A stretch of 64,000 nt of DNA from DASVVT01 sp036386415 (GTDB lineage: Bacteria > Acidobacteriota > Blastocatellia > Pyrinomonadales > Pyrinomonadaceae), in NCBI GenBank assembly GCA_036386415.1, contig DASVVT010000064.1:89687-153686 (forward strand), written 5' to 3'. The first letter of the stretch is position 1. Every line of letters begins with the position of its first letter. Shown here piece after piece: positions 57,945 through 63,205 of this stretch. The notes beneath the pieces were generated by a model. That model was not told the origin of the DNA, did not search any database, and saw only the letters and a program-made list of their open reading frames with translations. A program made the position numbers and the translations under genes.

Positions 57945-58022
57945 TGGAGCGAGTGGCGGGAGTTGAACCCGCTGCCTCCAGTTTGGAAGACTGGCGCTCA
58001 ACCCTGTTTGAGCTTCACTCGC
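57945..58022 (-). tRNA. tRNA-Gly (anticodon UCC)
   Basis: Acceptor GCGAGTG/CACTCGC, stem CCAGT/ACTGG with loop CTTCCAA, T-arm GCGGG-TTCAACT-CCCGC, U73 (glycine identity) and encoded CCA. Confidence 0.9.
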
Positions 58023-58029
58023 CACGGAG

Positions 58030-58103
58030 AGGGCCATGCAGGACTCGAACCCGCGACTATCGCATTCGAAGTGCGATGCTCTTCCATACTGAGCTAATGG
58101 CCC
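58030..58103 (-). tRNA. tRNA-Arg (anticodon UCG)
   Basis: Acceptor GGGCCAT/ATGGCCC, stem TCGCA/TGCGA with loop CTTCGAA, T-arm GCGGG-TTCGAGT-CCTGC, U73, no CCA. Confidence 0.88.
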
Positions 58104-58114
58104 GTGTGTGAATG

Positions 58115-58194
58115 TGGAGCGAACGGCGGGAATGGAACCCACGGCCTCTGGCATGGCGCGCCAGCGCTCTCGTGTCCAACTGAGCTACGTTCGC
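58115..58194 (-). tRNA. tRNA-Gly-anticodon (GCC), C33
   Basis: Acceptor GCGAACG/CGTTCGC, stem CTGGC/GCCAG, loop GCGCCAT with C at 33 and anticodon GCC. T-loop TTCCATT instead of TTCRANY. U73 and encoded CCA agree with glycine. Confidence 0.72.
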
Positions 58195-58206
58195 TTTCTT
58201 GAAAAA

Positions 58207-58282
58207 TGGTCGGAGTGGAGGGAATTGAACCCCCGTGATCTTGCTCCCAGGGCAAGTGCCTCAGTCTCTAGGCTACACTCCG
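58207..58282 (-). tRNA. tRNA-Pro-anticodon (UGG), C33
   Basis: Acceptor CGGAGTG/CACTCCG (C1-G72 as in proline tRNA), stem CTTGC/GCAAG, loop CCTGGGA with C33, T-arm GGGGG-TTCAATT-CCCTC, A73 and encoded CCA. Confidence 0.8.
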
Positions 58283-58289
58283 TTAAATC

Positions 58290-58367
58290 TGGTGCGTCAG
58301 GTGAGACTTGAACTCACAGTCCCCTGCTTAAGAGGCAGGTGCTTTGGCCGATTTTAGCTACTGACGC
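58290..58367 (-). tRNA. tRNA-Lys (anticodon CUU)
   Basis: Acceptor GCGTCAG/CTGACGC, stem CCTGC/GCAGG, loop CTCTTAA, T-arm GTGAG-TTCAAGT-CTCAC, A73 and encoded CCA. Confidence 0.9.
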
Positions 58368-58368
58368 G

Positions 58369-58445
58369 TGGCGGAACCGGCGGGACTCGAACCCGCGTCC
58401 TCTTGATTGACAATCAAGCGGCCACTCCAACTGGCCCACGGCTCC
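58369..58445 (-). tRNA. tRNA-Asp (anticodon GUC)
   Basis: Acceptor GGAGCCG/CGGTTCC, D-arm GGCC...GGCC, stem CTTGA/TCAAG with loop TTGTCAA, T-arm GCGGG-TTCGAGT-CCCGC, G73 and encoded CCA. Confidence 0.91.
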
Positions 58446-58458
58446 CTTGAAAAATTAC

Positions 58459-58538
58459 TGGCGGCGCGTGCCGGATTTGAACCGATGATTGCCTGATTGA
58501 GAATCAGGTGGCTTGATCCTGACGTAGCCCTTCGCGCC
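58459..58538 (-). tRNA. tRNA-Glu (anticodon CUC)
   Basis: Acceptor GGCGCGA/ACGCGCC (one mismatch), stem CCTGA/TCAGG with loop TTCTCAA, T-arm ATCGG-TTCAAAT-CCGGC, G73 and encoded CCA. Confidence 0.85.
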
Positions 58539-58547
58539 TGGCGTGTT

Positions 58548-58623
58548 TGGGTGGGCTGACGGGACTTGCACCCGTACATCTGCGGTCACAACGCAGCACT
58601 CTGCTGCTTGAGCTACAGCCCAC
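58548..58623 (-). tRNA. tRNA-His (anticodon GUG)
   Basis: Loop TTGTGAC; acceptor TGGGCTG/CAGCCCA with an extra G(-1) opposite C73, the histidine identity pair. T-loop TGCAAGT departs from TTCRANY at one base. Encoded CCA. Confidence 0.9.
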
Positions 58624-58634
58624 ATGTAGAATGA

Positions 58635-58710
58635 TAGGGCGTGCGAGATTTGAACTCGCGCTTTCCTGATTGAAAATCAGGCGGCTTAATCCTGACTTGC
58701 CTAACGCCCC
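58635..58710 (-). tRNA. tRNA-Glu (anticodon UUC)
   Basis: Acceptor GGGGCGT/ACGCCCT, stem CCTGA/TCAGG with loop TTTTCAA, T-arm GCGAG-TTCAAAT-CTCGC, A73, no CCA. Its anticodon stem is identical to tRNA-Glu(CUC). Confidence 0.88.
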
Positions 58711-58729
58711 ACGAGAGAAGATGAAATGT

Positions 58730-58807
58730 TGGTGCGCGTGGAAAGAGTCGAACTTTCACTCAGGCAGGTTTTGAATCTGCCACCTCTGCCAGTTGGGTTA
58801 CACGCGC
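58730..58807 (-). tRNA. tRNA-Leu-anticodon (CAA), short variable loop
   Basis: Acceptor GCGCGTG/CACGCGC, loop TTCAAAA (U33, anticodon CAA), one mismatch at 31-39, T-arm GAAAG-TTCGACT-CTTTC, A73 and encoded CCA. The variable loop is only 6 nt (CTGAGT), whereas bacterial tRNA-Leu has a long variable arm. Confidence 0.78.
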
Positions 58808-58817
58808 CAAACTCGGA

Positions 58818-58894
58818 TGGTGCGGGAGATGGGAATCGAACCCACAAGAACCGATTTTTAAGACCGGCGTGTCTGCCTGTTGCACCACTCCCGC
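58818..58894 (-). tRNA. tRNA-Leu-anticodon (UAA), short variable loop
   Basis: Acceptor GCGGGAG/CTCCCGC, D-arm with GGCAGACAC as in leucine tRNAs, loop CTTAAAA (anticodon UAA), variable loop 5 nt (TTCTT), T-arm GTGGG-TTCGATT-CCCAT, A73 and encoded CCA. Confidence 0.8.
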
Positions 58895-58906
58895 GTCTGT
58901 CTTGGA

Positions 58907-59000
58907 TACCGGAGAAGTGAGTCGAACTCTCAACAGGATAGACCTCGCAACGCGCGCTCTCCGCCGCTGCTCCGGCCTTGACCTGTTTCACCACTCCGGC
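58907..59000 (-). tRNA. class II tRNA-like, isotype uncertain
   Basis: Acceptor GCCGGAG/CTCCGGT, T-arm GAGAG-TTCGACT-CACTT with a mismatch, A73, no CCA. Between D- and T-arms are about 50 GC-rich nt with a long variable region. No loop with U33 was found; candidate readings (GAG, GGA, CAG) conflict, so no isotype is given. Confidence 0.5.
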
Positions 59001-59014
59001 AAAAGAGATGTTCA

Positions 59015-59089
59015 TGCCGACGGAGGGATTCGAACCCACACTGCCTAGTTCCTAAGACTAGCGCCTCCTTCCAATTGGGCTACGTCGGC
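59015..59089 (-). tRNA. tRNA-Leu-anticodon (UAG), short variable loop
   Basis: Acceptor GCCGACG/CGTCGGC, stem CTAGT/ACTAG with loop CTTAGGA (anticodon UAG, codon CUA), variable loop 5 nt (GCAGT), T-arm GTGGG-TTCGAAT-CCCTC, A73, no CCA. Confidence 0.8.
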
Positions 59090-59101
59090 GTGAAAAATTT
59101 T

Positions 59102-59180
59102 TAACCCTCGGCAAGACCTGCGCCTTGCCTCTCACAGGTTTAGGAAACCTCTGGCCTCGTCCCACTCGACCACAGGGGCT
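59102..59180 (-). tRNA. tRNA-Arg-like (CCU) with abnormal T-arm
   Basis: Anticodon loop TTCCTAA gives CCU. The T-arm is a 6-bp stem GGCAAG/CTTGCC with loop GCGCAGGT, lacking TTC. Acceptor AGCCCCT/GAGGGTT pairs poorly. Possibly decayed, or a non-canonical tRNA. Confidence 0.5.
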
Positions 59181-59190
59181 AAAATCTGAC

Positions 59191-59265
59191 TGGCTCCGGG
59201 AGAAAGATTTAAACCTCCATCGCCTGAGTCAAAGTCAGGCATCCTATCGGTTAGACGATCCCGGA
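59191..59265 (-). tRNA. tRNA-Gln (anticodon UUG)
   Basis: Acceptor TCCGGGA/TCCCGGA, stem CCTGA/TCAGG with loop CTTTGAC, T-arm GGAGG-TTTAAAT-CTTTC, G73 and encoded CCA. Confidence 0.87.
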
Positions 59266-59276
59266 ATGAAGACGTA

Positions 59277-59351
59277 TGAACCCGGCACGATTCGAACGTG
59301 CGACCTCGACCTCCGCAGAGTCGCGCTCTTATTCCGCTGAGCTACGGGTTC
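59277..59351 (-). tRNA. tRNA-Arg (anticodon GCG)
   Basis: Acceptor GAACCCG/CGGGTTC, stem CGACT/GGTCG with loop CTGCGGA, T-arm GCACG-TTCGAAT-CGTGC, A73, no CCA. Most bacteria read CGC with inosine (ACG), so a GCG anticodon is uncommon. Confidence 0.87.
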
Positions 59352-59353
59352 AA

Positions 59354-59448
59354 AGGCAGGGATGAGGGCAGAGGGATGAGGGATGAATGAAAAGACAGAC
59401 GCTTTTCTTTTTTCATCCCTCATCCCTCTGCCCTCATCCCTTGCTTTT
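59354..59448. repeat. AGGGATGAGGGATGA-family palindrome, copy 2
   Basis: Arms GCAGGGATGAGGGCAGAGGG and CATCCCTCATCCCTCTGCCC around a 40-base middle. Second spacer of this type inside the tRNA array. Confidence 0.8.
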
Positions 59449-59449
59449 C

Positions 59450-59543
59450 TGGCGGAGGGTGCGGGATTCGAACTCGCACACGGCACGCAGGCCGCTCACC
59501 GGTTTTCGAGACCGGTGCCTTGACCATTTGAGGCTAACCCCCC
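59450..59543 (-). tRNA. tRNA-Ser (anticodon CGA)
   Basis: Acceptor GGGGGGT/ACCCTCC, stem CCGGT/ACCGG with loop CTCGAAA, long variable arm (about 20 nt) as expected for serine, T-loop TTCGAAT, G73 and encoded CCA. Confidence 0.91.
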
Positions 59544-59567
59544 TGAACAATTTTTTTTGAATGTGTT

Positions 59568-59642
59568 TGGCAGGGACGCTCAGATTCGAACTGAGAAGAT
59601 CGATTTTGGAGACCGACAGTTTGCCACTTAGCTTACGTCCCT
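59568..59642 (-). tRNA. tRNA-Trp (anticodon CCA)
   Basis: Acceptor AGGGACG/CGTCCCT, stem TCGGT/ATCGA with loop CTCCAAA, T-arm CTCAG-TTCGAAT-CTGAG, G73 (tryptophan identity) and encoded CCA. Confidence 0.91.
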
Positions 59643-59655
59643 GAAGATATTCGCA

Positions 59656-59741
59656 TGGTGCATGCGGTAGGACTCAAACCTACGAAGTCACCGGGACGCC
59701 TGATTTACAGTGAGGTGCTTTTGTCGCTCAGCCACGCATGC
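59656..59741 (-). tRNA. tRNA-Tyr (anticodon GUA)
   Basis: Acceptor GCATGCG/CGCATGC, loop CTGTAAA, long variable arm as expected for bacterial tyrosine tRNA, T-arm GTAGG-TTTGAGT-CCTAC, A73 and encoded CCA. It is the promoter-proximal member of the array. Confidence 0.9.
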
Positions 59742-60447
59742 AAAAACTGATGGGTTATGCTAAAAAATATGGATGAAGGCAGAGAGATGGGCGCTCGTGT
59801 AGACACACTTCGGCGCACACTTCTCCTAAGGGCGGCGGCCCCTGGACTCTCGCAAAGCACCGGGCCAACCGTCCTGAAGGCTCCCTGCCTTCATCCCTTT
59901 CACAAGGTACTTCGATTATCAAACAACATAAAGAGCGGGACGAAAAAGCCTCCCAGGGAAGCTTACGTGCCCGCTCCAAACAAAGTCTCTTAAATTTTAT
60001 TCGAGATTTGGGAGCGGGAACTACTGCCGCGCTCCCGCTGAACTAAATTTGGCTATAACGGCTATCAGAAAGCCTCTGGCTTTCTATCGACTGCGCCTGT
60101 CTTTGCGCGAGTCCGCCGCCAATAAAATTGGTGGGTAACGTACCCGGGCAATTGACAGACAAGCGCGCGCCGCACATACCTGCCGACGGATGCCATGTGG
60201 CGGCCTCGACAGCGCCGAGCGCATGTTTTCTGTTTGTCCGGTTCGTTCGCATTGAATGTATCAACCTTCTTCTTCTCTGCTTCGCTCATCAAAAAAGCGA
60301 AGTCGCATGTATAAGACAGAACGATTTTTCTGTCAAGCACTTTTTTTGATTAAGTTCTCTTCACTGCTGTTGCCTGCCCTCGAAATTTATTTCTTGAGCG
60401 AGGAGAGATTCGGTCAGCGCAGTTTACAGAGCCTGCCAACGCGAGGC
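59742..60447. other. leader region of the tRNA array and upstream region of the Rrf2 gene
   Basis: No protein gene is supported. Two structured segments look tRNA-derived: a palindrome 59933-59977 (GAGCGGG ... CCCGCTC) and a D-arm-like segment near 60005-60052 (minus strand GTTCAGCGGGAGCGC). The array promoter, read leftward, must lie here, but I find no strong -35/-10 on the minus strand. Confidence 0.5.
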
Positions 60448-60475
60448 TTGACAAAGATACGTTTGTAACTATACT
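60448..60475 (+). promoter_or_regulatory. sigma-70 promoter of the Rrf2-family gene
   Basis: TTGACA (60448-60453), a 16-base spacer, and TATACT (60470-60475), close to consensus. The -10 box lies inside the inverted-repeat operator at 60462-60484, so a bound repressor would block RNA polymerase. Confidence 0.78.
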
Positions 60476-60484
60476 TGTTACGAA
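60462..60484. promoter_or_regulatory. operator 1 (TTTGTAAC-N7-GTTACGAA)
   Basis: An inverted repeat of 8-bp arms with a 7-bp spacer, covering the -10 of the Rrf2 gene. The same architecture recurs at 60999-61021. Rrf2-family regulators bind such dyads and usually control their own gene. Confidence 0.72.
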
Positions 60485-60526
60485 TGGTGGTGGTGAGTTC
60501 AGAAGGTCTCGACGGGGTACGGAGCA

Positions 60527-60982
60527 GTGGCGGCAAATAGTCGATTCGCCATCGCCGTCCACATCATGACGATGATGGCGTGGGCTGGCGATGAGCCTTT
60601 AAAGTCAGAGCAGGTGGCATGCAGCGTTAACACGAATCCGGTGGTGATTCGTCGCATCCTGTGCGCGCTCCAGAGGGCTCGGCTCGTCGTTTCACAGACC
60701 GGTTCTGCCGGAGGTTCACGCCTCGCGCGTAAGCCCGGCCAGATTACGCTGCTGGATATATACAGGGCTGTGGACGCGGGCGATCTCTTCTCACTTCATA
60801 GACAGCCGCCCAATGATTCCTGCCCCGTCGGCATGAACATAGAGACGGTGCTCGAAGATGTCCTGGCGGAAGTGGGGCAGTCGATTGAGCGTGTGCTGGC
60901 GAAAATCACTATCGAGAAAGTCTTGCAGGCGATTGAGCCGCGTACAAGTATGCTGCGCCGTGGCCGGAAGACCGTGTCGTAA
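60527..60982 (+). CDS. Rrf2-family transcriptional regulator
   Basis: 151 residues from GTG at 60527 with GGAG upstream. The winged helix reads RFAIAVHIMTMMAWAGDEPL ... NTNPVVIRRILCALQRARLV, then the wing with GSAGGSRLARKPGQITLLDI. Single cysteines lie near residues 32, 46 and 99 (SCPVGMN), not in the compact IscR triad (CX5CX7C), so it is closer to the YwnA/NsrR-like branch. A stress-sensing role (redox or NO) is inferred. It is followed by an HtrA-type protease with a matching operator. Confidence 0.88.
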   Translation: MAANSRFAIAVHIMTMMAWAGDEPLKSEQVACSVNTNPVVIRRILCALQRARLVVSQTGSAGGSRLARKPGQITLLDIYRAVDAGDLFSLHRQPPNDSCPVGMNIETVLEDVLAEVGQSIERVLAKITIEKVLQAIEPRTSMLRRGRKTVS

Positions 60983-60998
60983 ACTTTTTTTGCTCGTA

Positions 60999-61021
60999 TT
61001 TGTAACAGCAGTGGTCACAAA
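60999..61021. promoter_or_regulatory. operator 2 (TTTGTAAC-N7-GTCACAAA)
   Basis: An inverted repeat with the same 8-bp arms and 7-bp spacer as operator 1, 21 bp upstream of the protease ATG. The near-identity of the two sites points to one regulator, most simply the Rrf2 protein between them. Confidence 0.7.
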
Positions 61022-61042
61022 TGCGCGGTGTAGGTCGAGGAT

Positions 61043-62101
61043 ATGAGTAAAATCTTTCAATTATCGAACAGCGATCAGGAGAAGGACGCGGCGCGCGTGG
61101 AGCCGCGCGCCGTCCCCCCAGCGCCGGATGCAGAGTTGCTGGATGCCTACTCGCAGGCGGTCATCGGCGCGGCGGAGAGGGTCAGCCCGTCTGTCGTCTA
61201 CATAGACGTTCGGCAGCGCCCTTCGCGCAGCCAGACGAATCGGCGTCGCTTCCCGGGAGAACGAAGCGGCTCGGGCTCCGGCTTCATCTTCACGCCCGAC
61301 GGTTTTATCCTCACCAACAGTCACGTCGTGCACGATGCGAGCCGGATCGAAGCGGTGCTTGTCGATGGACGCCGTTTCGAGGCAGACCTCGTCGGCGACG
61401 ATTCGGACACAGACCTCGCTGTCATCAGGATCAACGCGCCGAACCTCTTGCCCGCGCAGTTGGGCGAGTCGCAGTCGATACGTGTGGGCCAACTGGCGGT
61501 CGCCATCGGCAACCCTTACGGATTCCAGTGCACAGTGACCGCTGGCGTGGTGAGCGCGCTTGGACGCTCTTTGAGGGCGAAGTCCGGGCGGCTGATGGAC
61601 GATGTGATACAGACGGACGCCGCGCTCAATCCGGGCAACAGCGGTGGGCCGCTCGTCTCATCGCGCGCCGAAGTGATCGGCGTCAATACGGCGATGATCA
61701 ACGGGGCGCAGGGCATCTGTTTCGCCATTGCGATTGATACGGCCAAGTTCGTCGCAGGGCGTCTCATACGCGACGGCCATGTCCGCCGCAGCTTTATCGG
61801 CATCGCCGGACAGAACGTGCCGCTGCCGCGCCGCGTCGTACGCTACTACAATCTACAGGTCGAGAGCGGCATCCTCGTCATCTCTTTCGAGAAGGACAGC
61901 CCGGCGCGCCATGCAGGGCTCCTCGAAGGCGACATCATCATAGGCTTTGACGGCCAGCCGGTGGGCGGCATAGACGACCTGCACAGATTGTTGACGGACG
62001 AGCGCGTCGGGCAAACGTCGCCGCTTCTGGTATTGCGACGCACCGACAAGCTCACGCTCGACGTAGTGCCACAGGAATCCCGAACGAGTCAGAGCGATTA
62101 A
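61043..62101 (+). CDS. HtrA/DegP-type serine protease (S1C) without signal peptide
   Basis: 352 residues. Trypsin-like domain: GSGSGFIFTPDGFILTNSHV (catalytic His), DTDLAVIRI (catalytic Asp) and ALNPGNSGGPLV (catalytic Ser). One PDZ domain follows (about 255-345: GILVISFEKDSPARHAGLLEG and GFDGQPVGG). The N-terminus (MSKIFQLSNSDQEKD ...) is charged and lacks a signal peptide or membrane segment, so it may act in the cytoplasm, unlike DegP/DegQ/DegS. Likely controlled by the upstream Rrf2 operator. Confidence 0.92.
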   Translation: MSKIFQLSNSDQEKDAARVEPRAVPPAPDAELLDAYSQAVIGAAERVSPSVVYIDVRQRPSRSQTNRRRFPGERSGSGSGFIFTPDGFILTNSHVVHDASRIEAVLVDGRRFEADLVGDDSDTDLAVIRINAPNLLPAQLGESQSIRVGQLAVAIGNPYGFQCTVTAGVVSALGRSLRAKSGRLMDDVIQTDAALNPGNSGGPLVSSRAEVIGVNTAMINGAQGICFAIAIDTAKFVAGRLIRDGHVRRSFIGIAGQNVPLPRRVVRYYNLQVESGILVISFEKDSPARHAGLLEGDIIIGFDGQPVGGIDDLHRLLTDERVGQTSPLLVLRRTDKLTLDVVPQESRTSQSD

Positions 62102-62104
62102 AAA

Positions 62105-62222
62105 ACAGAACCACCGCAGACACCGCAGAAGCAGTTAGGAGAGAAGTGATGAGAGAACCATTCAGGACGCTTACACATTTTTTGATTCTGTTTTCTCCGT
62201 GTCTGCGGTGTCTGTGTGGTTA
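62105..62222. repeat. ACCACCGCAGACACCGCAGA palindrome (CACAGAGACACAGAG-like)
   Basis: Arms AGAACCACCGCAGACACCGC and CGGTGTCTGTGTGGTTAT around about 60 bases. Wording is related to the CACAGAGACACAGAG family. It lies between the protease and thioredoxin genes. Confidence 0.68.
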
Positions 62223-62257
62223 TTAAGGGTAATTAAACACGAAGGAGATAGCTTTAG

Positions 62258-62599
62258 ATGAGCAAGTATGTCAGTGAAGTCAACGACAGCAGTTTCGAGA
62301 GTGATGTTCTACAGTCGGACAAGCCGGTCCTGGTGGACTTCTGGGCCGACTGGTGCGCGCCTTGCCGCATGCTCGCGCCGACGGTCGAACAGCTTGCAGA
62401 GAAGTATGCCACCTCTGCCCGCATCGTCAAGATGAACATCGACGAGAACCCTTTGGTGCTGCAACGCTACGGAGTCCGTGGACTGCCGACGCTCATTCTT
62501 TTCAAGAACGGCAGGGAAGAGGAGCGCGCCGTCGGGATGATCTCGAAAGAGGCCATCTCGCGCATGATTGATAAGCACGCGAGCGCAGCCGGTGCCTGA
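62258..62599 (+). CDS. trxA: thioredoxin
   Basis: 113 residues, normal TrxA length, no signal. The active site WCAPC lies in FWADWCAPCRMLAPTVEQLA (about 30-48); the cis-proline loop is YGVRGLPTLILFKNG. It reduces protein disulfides in the cytoplasm. An AAGGAGATAG ribosome site precedes the ATG. It follows an HtrA-type protease under Rrf2-like control, which fits a redox or stress theme, but the repeat in between may separate the transcripts. Confidence 0.95.
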   Translation: MSKYVSEVNDSSFESDVLQSDKPVLVDFWADWCAPCRMLAPTVEQLAEKYATSARIVKMNIDENPLVLQRYGVRGLPTLILFKNGREEERAVGMISKEAISRMIDKHASAAGA

Positions 62600-62641
62600 G
62601 CGGCTTGAAACAAGGAGCAGCATAAGGAGGTGAACCGAGGG

Positions 62642-63079
62642 ATGCCGAAGATGCTCGAAAATATAGAGAAGGTGATGCGTGGTGAGTTGCCGCCGCCGCC
62701 GGTGGCAAGACTGATCGGCTTCCGCCTCACCTCCATCCGCCCTGGCGAAGCGGTGGTCGAGCTTGAGACCGGCGAACGGCACGCCAACCCGATGGGCACG
62801 CTTCACGGCGGCATCCTCTGCGACATCGCAGACGCCGCGATGGGGCTCGCCTATGCCGCGACGCTCGAAGATGGCGAGAGCTTCACCACGCTTGAGCTGA
62901 AGATCAACTTTCTCAAGCCCGTGTGGACGGCGAAACTCCGCGCCGTCGCCCGTGTCGTCAAGCGAGGCCGCACCGTCGGCATGGTCGAATGCGACATCAC
63001 AGATGATAAAGAGAGCCTCGTCGCGCGCTCCACAAGCACCTGCATGACGCTGCGAGGCGACGAGGCGAAGGGAAGGTGA
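62642..63079 (+). CDS. PaaI-family hotdog thioesterase
   Basis: 145 residues from ATG at 62642, with AAGGAGGTG about 10 bases upstream. The hotdog signature reads HANPMGTLHGGILCDIADAA (GxxHGGxxxxLxD), with FTTLELKINFLKPVWTAKL and SLVARSTSTCMTL. It hydrolyses acyl-CoA thioesters, often phenylacetyl-type or related intermediates; the exact acyl group is unknown. Located 42 bp after trxA. Confidence 0.9.
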   Translation: MPKMLENIEKVMRGELPPPPVARLIGFRLTSIRPGEAVVELETGERHANPMGTLHGGILCDIADAAMGLAYAATLEDGESFTTLELKINFLKPVWTAKLRAVARVVKRGRTVGMVECDITDDKESLVARSTSTCMTLRGDEAKGR

Positions 63080-63086
63080 AGAAGAA

Positions 63087-63205
63087 GTAGACAGGAGACG
63101 GTAGACAGTAGTCAGTAGAAAAGAAAATCCGGTTGATGCGTTTGATACTGACTCTCTACGCTATAGTAAACAGCAAAGCGTAACGCTCTTTCTTTTCTAC
63201 TGACG
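63087..63205. repeat. CAGTAGACAGGAGACAGTAG-family palindrome, copy 2 (interrupted)
   Basis: The left arm (GTAGACAGGAGACGGTAGAC then AGTAGTCAGTAGAAAAG) is complete. The return arm matches for 16 bp (TTTCTTTTCTACTGAC, 63190-63205) and then ends abruptly. The break probably marks the left boundary of the following IS element. Confidence 0.65.

Noticed and set aside
59933..59977. Riboswitch or mini-tRNA near the array leader
   Set aside because: Only a palindrome with an inner hairpin; no conserved aptamer core or T-arm could be identified.
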